Source of the DNA: Candidatus Gastranaerophilales bacterium
GTDB taxonomy: Bacteria > Cyanobacteriota > Vampirovibrionia > Gastranaerophilales > Gastranaerophilaceae
Reading direction: 5' to 3'
DNA length: 22,494 nucleotides
Assembly: GCA_021199975.1 (NCBI GenBank)
Contig: JAJQHF010000223.1
Location: 1 to 22,494 of the forward strand
Positions 14,275-21,623 of this stretch are shown here, in pieces. Both the position numbers and the translations under genes were made by a program. Numbering within the stretch: position 1 is the stretch's first letter; each line of letters starts with the position of its first letter. Below the pieces are notes generated by a model. That model had not been told where the DNA came from. It searched no databases and saw only the letters and a list, made by a program, of their open reading frames with translations.

Positions 14275-14305
14275 TACCACTCGTTAAAATACAAAAATAC
14301 AACAA

Positions 14306-14334
14306 ACAACAAAAAAAATAAATATTAATGTTGT
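14306..14334 (-). terminator. Likely terminator of the tRNA-Ser transcript
   Basis: On the minus strand an ACAAC arm (14334-14330) and a GTTGT arm (14310-14306) bracket an A/T loop with eight T in a row (14318-14311). It starts 9 bases beyond the tRNA 3' end. The stem is weak, so the T tract carries most of the evidence. Confidence 0.35.
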
Positions 14335-14342
14335 AAGAAGAA

Positions 14343-14432
14343 CGGAGAAGGTGGGATTCGAACCCACGGTGCAGGTTACCCCACACAACACCTTAGCAGG
14401 GTGCCGCCTTAAACCTACTCGGCCACTTCTCC
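14343..14432 (-). tRNA. tRNA-Ser(GCU)
   Basis: The 90-base minus-strand sequence folds as a type II tRNA. The acceptor arms are GGAGAAG (14432-14426) and CTTCTCC (14350-14344) with discriminator G at 14343. The D-arm begins GCCGAG, the anticodon loop is CTGCTAA with anticodon GCT, a long variable arm (GTGTGG...CCTGCAC) follows, and the T-arm is GTGGG-TTCGAAT-CCCAC. The long variable arm and GCT anticodon identify serine. CCA is not encoded and must be added after transcription. Confidence 0.95.
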
Positions 14433-14446
14433 TCAGTGCTTCATCA

Positions 14447-14476
14447 ATATTAGCATAAACATATATATTAATTCAA
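14447..14476 (-). promoter_or_regulatory. Promoter of tRNA-Ser
   Basis: On the minus strand TTGAAT (14476-14471) and TAATAT (14452-14447) are separated by 18 bases. Transcription would start near 14440, eight bases before the mature 5' end of the tRNA. Confidence 0.55.
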
Positions 14477-14560
14477 GTGTTAACAATGTTTAATTTTTCT
14501 TATTAATTTAACAAAATATTTTTTTTGATGTTTTCAAGCTATCAAAAGGGAGAAGTAAAT

Positions 14561-15976
14561 TTGAAAATATTTTCTAATTATTCATATAAAGTAAATTTTG
14601 GTTATGACAAGCAATTAAATAAAGAATTTAAAGAAAATCTTGCATCATATCCAGATAAAAGGTGGGCGCAGACTATTTCTTCAATGAACTCAAGTTGTAA
14701 TAAACTCGAATCTAATTTAAAACATGAAGAAAAAATTAAAAATGGCAAAGAATCAAAATATGAGGACTATCTTGACCTTTTTCTTACTCAAAAGCAAATG
14801 CTTGCTGGTTTTGTTGAAATTACTTTCGAAAATTTGAATTTTGCCAACAGAGAATATAAGCACTATGATGATGAATTTATTAAACACGGCTCTCAGGAGG
14901 AAGACTGGAGAAAAGATGTATGTGATTATCTAACAGAATGGACAACTTTTGATAACCCCAAAGAATTAAAGAATACTTCATCATCAGATAATCTTTATTC
15001 TCCTAAATTTGATGGACAAGGAGAAGAAGTCATTACAAGTAATCAAATACCCCCTCCGCTTGAAAAAGTATCATCAGTTATTTCTCAATTATCATCAAAA
15101 TCATTCTTAGAGGAATTTAAAAAAGATGAGAGTTCACCCTCAGGATTTTCTGATGTGGCAGGCATGTCAGATTTAAAAAGGGATTTAAATGAAGGTATTA
15201 TAGAATATATTCAAAATCCGGAGCAGGCAAAATTAGATTATGAAGAATACGGAAAAACGATACCTAAAGGGATTTTATTATATGGTCCTCCCGGCTGCGG
15301 CAAAACATATATAACGCAAGCATTGGCGTCGGAAATCTCTTCTCCTATGTATTTATTAAACATCAGTAAAGCAGGTTCACATTACATTAATTTAACATCT
15401 AAAAATCTAAAGGCAGCCTTTGATGAGGCAATACAAATTGCGGAAAAAAACAATAAGCCTTGTATTTTGTTTATGGATGAAATAGATTCTTTGGGATTTG
15501 ACAGAAATTCGCAAATGGAGCCTGATGACTTAAAGCAGGTATCAACAATGCTGCAGTCGATTGATGAGGCTAAGAAATCGAATGTAATTATTATAGGGGC
15601 TACAAATAAATATAATTTATTAGATTCCGCAATAAGAAGAAGATTTGATTCAAAGGTATTTGTGGATGTTCCCGATTCTGAATCAATTAAAGATCTCTTA
15701 AAAAAGAATTTAATGCCTTTGAGCAAGGGGCAAAAATTATTAGCTTCAAATGAAGATATTGAATTAATTGCAAATAATCTACAGGGCTATTCTAACAATT
15801 CTGTTTGTAATATTTCAAAAGCGGCGGCACTAAATGCAATGAGGAGAAATCGTGCAGATATATCGGCTGCTGATTATTTAAAGGCAATAGAAACGACAAC
15901 TGAAGAAAAGCCGGACAGAAAAATTTATATGGCAGACTCAACAACAGTAAAGAAAAATAAAATCGGGTTTAATTAG
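14561..15976 (+). CDS. AAA-family ATPase with a lineage-type N-terminal domain
   Basis: The C-terminal half is a classical AAA module of the FtsH/SpoVK/26S-subunit type. FSDVAGMSDLKRDLNEGI starts it (196-213), Walker A is GPPGCGKT (242-249), Walker B is CILFMDEID (301-309), sensor 1 is IIGATN (344-349), and an arginine cluster RRRF lies at 359-362. A helical lid follows to residue 471. The first 190 residues are helical with no protease, zinc or membrane segment, so this is a remodelling ATPase of unknown substrate rather than FtsH. The opening MKIFSNYSYKVNFGYDKQLN resembles starts of many Gastranaerophilales proteins as I remember them. I choose TTG 14561 because AAAGGGAG lies 6-13 bases upstream; ATG 14528 and TTG 14525 are possible but lack a ribosome site. 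Its stop overlaps the ftsX stop convergently. Confidence 0.88.
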   Translation: MKIFSNYSYKVNFGYDKQLNKEFKENLASYPDKRWAQTISSMNSSCNKLESNLKHEEKIKNGKESKYEDYLDLFLTQKQMLAGFVEITFENLNFANREYKHYDDEFIKHGSQEEDWRKDVCDYLTEWTTFDNPKELKNTSSSDNLYSPKFDGQGEEVITSNQIPPPLEKVSSVISQLSSKSFLEEFKKDESSPSGFSDVAGMSDLKRDLNEGIIEYIQNPEQAKLDYEEYGKTIPKGILLYGPPGCGKTYITQALASEISSPMYLLNISKAGSHYINLTSKNLKAAFDEAIQIAEKNNKPCILFMDEIDSLGFDRNSQMEPDDLKQVSTMLQSIDEAKKSNVIIIGATNKYNLLDSAIRRRFDSKVFVDVPDSESIKDLLKKNLMPLSKGQKLLASNEDIELIANNLQGYSNNSVCNISKAAALNAMRRNRADISAADYLKAIETTTEEKPDRKIYMADSTTVKKNKIGFN

Positions 15977-16881
15977 ACCTGTAAATGTTTCTTTATTGAA
16001 AGTAAGCTTCCGCCTGCGCTGAAAAATACTGCTATTACAAACAAACTAAATACTACAATATTCATAGCAAATTCGCTTGGAGGTATTACTAAAAAATTAT
16101 GAAGCTTAAACAATGCATTTTGTATTGTATTTAAAGGAATTAATGAAATTATTGCACCTGAAAAACCATAAATTGCACCCTGTAAAATAAGCGGGATTTT
16201 TATATACCAATTACTTACCCCCATTAATCTCATAATTTCAATTTCTTCTTTTCTTGATTGAATTACAAGCTGAATTGTGCAATTTATTATTATAATAGTA
16301 AGAATGGCAACCGCAATAAGAACAAATACAGTAACCGTATTAAAGACATTTGTAAAAGTTTGGAGTTTTTTTGCAATATCCTGAGCATAAGACATTTCTT
16401 CTATGCCTGAAACTTTTTTTATTTCATCACAGACTATAGCGATATTAGAAGGGTCATCAACCGTTACGTGCAAAGTATCAGGTAATGGATTTTCCATTCC
16501 GCTCACATCTATATCCTTGTTCATTTCCTCCCATGCCTGCTCTTTGGTAATTATTGTAATTCTTTTTACGTGTTCAAGCTCTCTTATTCTTGACGACATG
16601 TACACGGGGTCAACATTTGGTTTTAAATAAACCGAAATTTCAAAGGTATCACCCAGTTTATCTACAAATGAGCTTAGTGAAAAGCTCGTTCTGAATAAAG
16701 AGCCGAAAATAGTTAAAATTGCCGCCATTGCAGCAACAATAGCTATATTCAGCAAACCGGTTCTTTTTATTCCGTATACTGTTTCCATCGCAATTCTGTA
16801 CATTATTCTTATTGAAGATAAATGACGCTGCGGAATATGTTTTTTTACGGTTTCTTTTATAAGTTTCTTTTTATTGTTCAT
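15973..16881 (-). CDS. ftsX: Cell-division ABC transporter permease subunit FtsX
   Basis: FtsX couples FtsE ATP hydrolysis to activation of periplasmic peptidoglycan hydrolases at the division site. The 302-residue protein has one membrane helix near the N-terminus (43-64) and a periplasmic loop (about 65-180) with the family motif ENPLPDTLHV (130-139). Three more helices follow (182-204, 228-250, 273-292), and the cytoplasmic RKEEIEIMRLMGVSNWYI segment (210-227) contacts FtsE. Length is normal. I start it at ATG 16881 (CAGG upstream), which overlaps ftsE by 11 bases; ATG 16899 would add six residues. The last codon overlaps the stop of the AAA gene on the other strand, so no terminator fits between them. 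Confidence 0.94.
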   Translation of the reverse strand: MNNKKKLIKETVKKHIPQRHLSSIRIMYRIAMETVYGIKRTGLLNIAIVAAMAAILTIFGSLFRTSFSLSSFVDKLGDTFEISVYLKPNVDPVYMSSRIRELEHVKRITIITKEQAWEEMNKDIDVSGMENPLPDTLHVTVDDPSNIAIVCDEIKKVSGIEEMSYAQDIAKKLQTFTNVFNTVTVFVLIAVAILTIIIINCTIQLVIQSRKEEIEIMRLMGVSNWYIKIPLILQGAIYGFSGAIISLIPLNTIQNALFKLHNFLVIPPSEFAMNIVVFSLFVIAVFFSAGGSLLSIKKHLQV

Positions 16882-17548
16882 AAGTACCTGCCTGAACATC
16901 TCTGATAATTTGACCTTGCTCCATTGTGATTACTCTTTTTCTGAAATAATCTACAATATCTTTGTCGTGAGTTGAAACAATAACGGTTATACCTTTTTCG
17001 TTAATTTGCTCCAATATTTGCATAATTTCCAACGAATTTTTAGGGTCAAGATTTCCCGTAGGTTCATCGGCAATCAGTAAAGGAGGTCCGTTTACAATTG
17101 CTCTTGCAATACTGACTCTTTGCTGTTCTCCGCCTGAAAGTTCGCAGGGTTTTGCATTCATTTTATTCAGCAGTCCTACTACTTTAAGCGCTCCCGTTAC
17201 ACGATTTTGGATTTCTTTCGTCCTCATTCCTAGAGTTCTTATAACTAACGCTATATTATCATATACGCTTATATTTTGCAGTAATTTATAATCTTGAAAT
17301 ACTATCCCCATGCACCTTCTTATATTTGGAACTCTGTCATTGGGAAGCTTTGCAATATTTATATTTCCTATCATAACAGTACCTGACGTCGGTACTTCTT
17401 CTCTGTATAGTAATTTCATTAGTGTAGATTTGCCGGCGCCTGATGAACCCGTTAAGAATACGAATTCGCTTGACATTATGTCTAAATTTATATTTTGCAG
17501 TGCATAATTATCTTTATATTTCTTATATACATTTCTAAGCTGTATCAT
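16871..17548 (-). CDS. ftsE: Cell-division ATP-binding protein FtsE
   Basis: FtsE is the cytoplasmic ATPase of the FtsEX complex. The 225-residue protein has Walker A GSSGAGKST (34-42), the Q-loop glutamine Q85 in VFQDYKLL, the ABC signature LSGGEQQR (137-144), Walker B LLIADEPTG (157-165) and the switch histidine H194 (STHD). The order FtsE then FtsX, with overlap, is the conserved pairing. Its ATG is joined to the stop of the transketolase C-terminal gene in an ATGA overlap, so its expression depends on translation of a metabolic gene. Confidence 0.95.
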   Translation of the reverse strand: MIQLRNVYKKYKDNYALQNINLDIMSSEFVFLTGSSGAGKSTLMKLLYREEVPTSGTVMIGNINIAKLPNDRVPNIRRCMGIVFQDYKLLQNISVYDNIALVIRTLGMRTKEIQNRVTGALKVVGLLNKMNAKPCELSGGEQQRVSIARAIVNGPPLLIADEPTGNLDPKNSLEIMQILEQINEKGITVIVSTHDKDIVDYFRKRVITMEQGQIIRDVQAGTYEQ

Positions 17549-18480
17549 TTAATTAATCCTGTTATTTTTTCTGCCAGTTTTTCAGCATTCAATCCGTAAA
17601 ATGCCATTAATTCTTTTGCGTTTCCGCTTTGCCCGAATTTGTCGTTTGTTCCTATTCTGTGGACTTTTACGGGATATTCACCGCTTAAAAGCTCACAAAC
17701 GGCACTTCCGAGTCCGCCTATTACGGAATGATTTTCTATTGTTATTACACTATTTGTTTTTTGTGCTGATTTAATTATAGTTTTGCCATCCAACGGTTTT
17801 ACGACCGGAACATTAATAATTTCCGCACTTATTCCCTTATCTGATAATATTTTATCACAATCAATTGTTTCTGCCAGTGTTTCCCCGTTTGTTATAAGAG
17901 TAATATCTTTCCCCTCTTTAATAATACGTGCTTTATTAACATCAAAAACGTAATTGCCGTCAAAAATGTCAGGAAGGTTTGTTCTTGCAATTCTTATATA
18001 CACAGGTCCTTTATATGAAGCTGCAAATTTAACCGCCTGTTTTGTTTCTTCGGCATCAGCAGGAACAATAACAACCATGTTTGGAATACTTCTCATTAAA
18101 GAAATATCTTCTAATGCCTGATGGCTGGCGCCGTCTTCTCCTACGGTTATACCTCCGTGAGTTGCGGCTATTTTAACATTCAGGTTTGAATAACAAATAG
18201 TATTTCTGATTTGTTCCCACGCTCTTCCCGATGCAAACATTGCAAATGTTGAAACAAAAGGTATTTTACCTGTGCAGGCTAAACCTGCAGCCGTTGTCAT
18301 TAAATCCTGTTCCGCTATTCCGACATTAAAAAAACGCTGCGGAAATTCTTTTGCAAACTGTTTTGTTTGGGTTGAACAAGATAAATCCGCATCCAAAACA
18401 ACTATATTTTTATTTACTTTTCCCAGTTCAACTAAAGTTTTACCGTATTCATTTCTGACCGATTTACATTCTCTAATCAT
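17545..18480 (-). CDS. Transketolase, C-terminal (pyrimidine-binding) subunit
   Basis: In some bacteria and archaea transketolase is split into two chains; this 311-residue chain supplies the thiamine-pyrimidine domain and the C-terminal domain. VVLDADL lies at 27-33, GIAEQDL at 54-60 with E57 as the catalytic glutamate that binds the thiamine ring, and FASGRAWEQIRN at 82-93. HGGITVGEDGASHQALEDI lies at 108-126, and the C-terminal domain includes GLGSAVCELL. It acts in the non-oxidative pentose phosphate pathway in the cytosol. A ten-base step separates it from the N-terminal subunit gene (GAGG upstream of the ATG), and it runs into ftsE by a 4-base ATGA overlap. A DXS-like function is unlikely because DXS is a single longer chain. 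Confidence 0.92.
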   Translation of the reverse strand: MIRECKSVRNEYGKTLVELGKVNKNIVVLDADLSCSTQTKQFAKEFPQRFFNVGIAEQDLMTTAAGLACTGKIPFVSTFAMFASGRAWEQIRNTICYSNLNVKIAATHGGITVGEDGASHQALEDISLMRSIPNMVVIVPADAEETKQAVKFAASYKGPVYIRIARTNLPDIFDGNYVFDVNKARIIKEGKDITLITNGETLAETIDCDKILSDKGISAEIINVPVVKPLDGKTIIKSAQKTNSVITIENHSVIGGLGSAVCELLSGEYPVKVHRIGTNDKFGQSGNAKELMAFYGLNAEKLAEKITGLIK

Positions 18481-18489
18481 TTAAAACCT

Positions 18490-19326
18490 CTAATTCAGCT
18501 CTTTTAGTGCCAATTGCAATTCATCATCATTAGGTGCTTTCCCGTGCCAATTTGCATTATTTTCCATAAATGATACACCCTTACCTTTAATAGTATCAGC
18601 AATTATAACAAAAGGTCTGTCACTTTTTTTTGCCGTATTAATTGCATTATATATTTCATTTATGTTATGTCCGTTAATTTCAAGGGCATTCCATCCGAAA
18701 GCTTCAAATTTAGATTTAATATTTCCTATGGATTTTATATCTTCCGTTGAACCGTCTATTTGAAGCCTGTTTCTGTCGACAAAAGCAATGATGTTATTAA
18801 GTTTGTTATGAGAAGCATTCATTGCGGCTTCCCAAACGCTGCCTTCTTCAATTTCGCCGTCGCCCATAAAAACGTAAACTTTACTGTTTATATTATCAAG
18901 ACGCATGCCTAATGCCATTCCGCAGCCGATTGAAAGCCCTTGTCCCAAAGAACCTGTTGAAACTTCAATACCTTTAAGGACTGTACTGCTCGGATGTCCC
19001 TGTAATTTTGAACCGAGTTTTCTGAAAGTAAGAAGCTCATCTTCTTTAAAATATCCGCAATGAGCCATTACTGCATATAACGATGCGGAAGCATGACCTT
19101 TTGACAAAATAAATCTGTCCCGATTTTTATAATCAGGATTTTTTTCACATTCAGGGTAGTGTTTCATACATTTTGTAAACAAAACATTTAATATATCAAT
19201 ACATGAAAGAGAGCCGCCGGGATGTCCCGATTTTGCATTATGTATCATTAATAATACATTTCTCCTTAATTTTTTTGATACAAGTTCGATTTCTTCAATC
19301 TCCAAATCTGAAATTTGATTAAGCAT
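18490..19326 (-). CDS. Transketolase, N-terminal (TPP-diphosphate-binding) subunit
   Basis: The 278-residue chain binds the diphosphate end of thiamine diphosphate. It has SGHPGGSLS (33-41), SKGHAS (75-80), STGSLGQGL (123-131), and the TPP motif beginning GDGEIEEGSVWEA (155-167) and closing with VDRNRLQIDG (183-192). It must pair with the C-terminal subunit encoded next to it to form the active enzyme, which moves two-carbon units between sugar phosphates. Its ATG follows the stop of the tagA-like gene with no gap (TAA ATG), so the two are probably translationally coupled. Confidence 0.93.
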   Translation of the reverse strand: MLNQISDLEIEEIELVSKKLRRNVLLMIHNAKSGHPGGSLSCIDILNVLFTKCMKHYPECEKNPDYKNRDRFILSKGHASASLYAVMAHCGYFKEDELLTFRKLGSKLQGHPSSTVLKGIEVSTGSLGQGLSIGCGMALGMRLDNINSKVYVFMGDGEIEEGSVWEAAMNASHNKLNNIIAFVDRNRLQIDGSTEDIKSIGNIKSKFEAFGWNALEINGHNINEIYNAINTAKKSDRPFVIIADTIKGKGVSFMENNANWHGKAPNDDELQLALKELN

Positions 19327-20085
19327 TTATATACCCTTACACAAATTAATTTTTTCTTTTACTGCTTCTATTATAACTTTAAAAAGAAACATAGGCAAAG
19401 TCTTATAAATTCTTTTAATTCTTTGAGGCTGCTTAAGGGTTCTGTAAATCCATTCACACCTAAAGGTTTTATATAATTCAGGCGCTCTTGAAACTGTGCC
19501 TGCCCAAACGTCAAAGGAACCGCCTACTCCGATATATACACTGTCTGGCAATTTTTCTCTGCATTTTTTTATAAACATTTCTTGTTTTGGTGCACCCAGT
19601 GCAATTAAAATATATTTAGGATTTGCATTTGCTAATTCTTTTATAATTTCATCATCTTCTTCAATTGAAAAATAACCGTTTCTATAATATGAAATTTCCA
19701 GTTTATTAAATTCTGATTTCAATTTTTCCCGAACTGCATTAATAACTTCCTCTTTTGAACCTATAAGTGCAATCGGGTAGTTTAATTCAGCGCATATTTC
19801 AATTAATTTTTTTGATATATCAACTCCGGGAATTCTCTCTTGTTTTATACCTTTTAATCTTAAAGCAAGCTCTATTCCTGAACTGTCGGGAACAACAAGT
19901 TCTGCATTTTTCAATACCTCCGAAAACTCTGCATTTTGTTCCGCTGTTTCAATCATTTCAGGGTTTATTGTGACTATTTGGGTTCCTTCATTATTTTTTA
20001 TTTTATCAATGATAACTTCAACAGCTTCATCAAAAGTTAATAAATCAACATTATATCCCAATACTTTATGAGTTTTTCTTTCCAT
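19327..20085 (-). CDS. WecG/TagA/CpsF-family glycosyltransferase (GT26)
   Basis: Family members add N-acetylmannosamine or a related sugar to an undecaprenyl-diphosphate-linked GlcNAc at the inner face of the membrane. This 252-residue protein has TINPEM (39-44), VPDSSGIELALRLKG (65-79, the usual PDG/DSxG region holding the catalytic aspartate), ALGAPKQEMFI (162-172), GVGGSFDVWAG (186-196) and RAPE (200-203). The C-terminal appendage (206-250) is rich in Arg, Lys and aromatic residues and is known in TagA to aid membrane binding and activity. WecG and TagA differ in the glycan they build; which one applies cannot be decided here. It lies 4 bases after pgi with no obvious ribosome site. Confidence 0.92.
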   Translation of the reverse strand: MERKTHKVLGYNVDLLTFDEAVEVIIDKIKNNEGTQIVTINPEMIETAEQNAEFSEVLKNAELVVPDSSGIELALRLKGIKQERIPGVDISKKLIEICAELNYPIALIGSKEEVINAVREKLKSEFNKLEISYYRNGYFSIEEDDEIIKELANANPKYILIALGAPKQEMFIKKCREKLPDSVYIGVGGSFDVWAGTVSRAPELYKTFRCEWIYRTLKQPQRIKRIYKTLPMFLFKVIIEAVKEKINLCKGI

Positions 20086-20089
20086 TTTT

Positions 20090-21487
20090 TTATAGATTAA
20101 TGCCTGCTTCTAATTTTTCTTTCAATTCGTTAGCGGAATCTTCATAACCAGTTCTTCCCATAAGCGCATAAGTATAATTTTTTGACTGTTCAACCCCAGG
20201 TTGATTAAATGCGTCAATATTATACAATGCACCTGTGATTGCAGTTTGAACTTCAAACATGTAAAGAAGCTGACCCAAATAATACGGTGACACTTTGGGG
20301 ATAGTAATTGTTACATTCGGTCTTTTATAATCAATTAAAGAAGCCATTGTTGAATCAGCTTCGGCATTATATAATTGATTCATTGTTTTTCCGCCCAAAT
20401 AGCTTATTCCGGTGTATTCAAATATATTAGGTATTTCAAGATTAGTATCAAATTCTTTTACCCTTAAAAAGTTTATAATTTTGTCATTAGGTCCTTCATT
20501 GTAAAGTTGAATTTGAGAATGCTGGTCAGTAACACCTGTAGCCCTGACAGGGGTTTGTCCTGTGTTAACTATATTATTATTTTTATCTCTTTCTTTGCCT
20601 AATGATTCAGCCCATAATTGACAGTACCAATCCGCAACATATCGCAGCCTGTTTGAATAAGGCATCATAACGGATATTTTCTTTCCGCATTTTACATCCA
20701 TAAGAAAATGTATTAAGGCATTTTGAGCGGCAATATTATAATTAATATCCGTATTTTTAAGTGCCAAATCCATATCTTTTATGCCTTGAGTAACTTCTTC
20801 AATATTAATGCCTACAAGCGCAAACGGAAGCAGTCCGACAGCTGAAAACACGGAAAATCTGCCTTCTACATCATCGGGGATATAAAATGTTTTGTATCCT
20901 TCTTGATCTGAAAGCTGTTTTAAAATTCCTATATTTTTATCGGTTGTGGCAATAACATTCTTTCTGTAATCGTCGCCTAATTCTTTTTCCATTAAATCTT
21001 TTAAGACCATATATTGAGCCATAACTTCCGCAGTGGAGCCTGATTTTGTAATAACATTAACAAGGGTCTTTTTTAAATCAAGAATTTTTAATAAAGAATT
21101 CATCTGGTCGGGGTCAATATTATCAAGAAAGAAAATACGAGGATAATTATTCCTCTGCTCTTTTGATAAAAAATTCCAATAAGGAGGCAATAATGCTTCA
21201 CAAACGGCTTTGCCGCCGAGAGCAGAACCTCCGAGCCCTAAAATTAATATGTCGTCAAAACGATTTTCAACCATTGCGGCAAATTCTTTTACATACCACA
21301 ATGTTTCCTCGTTATAACCAAGATTCATCCATTGCAATTTTTGTCCCGGTTTGTCTTTTTTTGAATTTAAATCGGCAATAATTCCATGAATTGTATCTTT
21401 ATAATTATTGAATTCCTCTTCAATATTTAATCCGTTTTCATTACCGATTATTTCTTTTTTTACATTTCGATAGTTAAGTTCTATCAT
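20090..21487 (-). CDS. pgi: Glucose-6-phosphate isomerase
   Basis: Pgi interconverts glucose-6-phosphate and fructose-6-phosphate in the cytosol. The 465-residue protein has GLGGSALGG (84-92), the phosphate-binding TKSGST (147-152), EGRFSVFSAVGLLP (208-221), a WAESLGKE block and the late GVEQSKNYTYAL, where the lysine corresponds to the catalytic lysine of PGI signature 2. Length is typical for the shorter bacterial type. I start at ATG 21487, which has GGAG five bases upstream. An in-frame TTG at 21529 with AAGGAG only two bases upstream could add 14 residues (MITQAKLHQCGGEK); that spacing is too short for efficient initiation. It is the first gene of the six-gene operon ending at ftsX. Confidence 0.95.
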   Translation of the reverse strand: MIELNYRNVKKEIIGNENGLNIEEEFNNYKDTIHGIIADLNSKKDKPGQKLQWMNLGYNEETLWYVKEFAAMVENRFDDILILGLGGSALGGKAVCEALLPPYWNFLSKEQRNNYPRIFFLDNIDPDQMNSLLKILDLKKTLVNVITKSGSTAEVMAQYMVLKDLMEKELGDDYRKNVIATTDKNIGILKQLSDQEGYKTFYIPDDVEGRFSVFSAVGLLPFALVGINIEEVTQGIKDMDLALKNTDINYNIAAQNALIHFLMDVKCGKKISVMMPYSNRLRYVADWYCQLWAESLGKERDKNNNIVNTGQTPVRATGVTDQHSQIQLYNEGPNDKIINFLRVKEFDTNLEIPNIFEYTGISYLGGKTMNQLYNAEADSTMASLIDYKRPNVTITIPKVSPYYLGQLLYMFEVQTAITGALYNIDAFNQPGVEQSKNYTYALMGRTGYEDSANELKEKLEAGINL

Positions 21488-21588
21488 TTTTTCTCCGCCG
21501 CATTGATGTAGTTTGGCTTGTGTAATCAAAGCTCCTTATATATTGTACATGCTTATAATTTATTTTAAAGAGGTTATAAATTCTTATG

Positions 21589-21617
21589 TTACATATTTTT
21601 TACTTTTAATATACAAT
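21589..21617 (+). promoter_or_regulatory. Promoter of thiL, possibly leaderless
   Basis: TTACAT (21589-21594), a 17-base spacer and TACAAT (21612-21617) lie so that the -10 box ends 6 bases before the ATG at 21624. The predicted transcript therefore begins at the start codon. No ribosome-binding site precedes the ATG. Confidence 0.5.
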
Positions 21618-21623
21618 TTTTAT

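Larger units (their letters stand above)
13973..14342. other. Gene-free region carrying the attL-like end
   Basis: No reading frame here is credible. The part next to the transposase fragment (13973-14165) is AT-rich and contains GGAAC-ACT-GTTTCC (13996-14010), a small inverted repeat that could be an operator. The transposon end repeats occupy 14169-14274. The last 68 bases, before the tRNA, are A-rich and probably hold the tRNA terminator. Confidence 0.55.

Noticed and set aside
8810..14279. 5-bp target-site duplication around the Mu-like element
   Set aside because: The bases next to the predicted ends are TTTAA and TACCA, which do not match; I do not claim a duplication.
14177..14386. 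69-codon minus-strand frame overlapping the tRNA
   Set aside because: It starts inside tRNA-Ser and runs through the transposon end repeats; it is open by chance.
21488..21529. Upstream TTG start of pgi with AAGGAG
   Set aside because: The site is only two bases from the TTG and the family begins near the ATG at 21487, which has a better-spaced GGAG.
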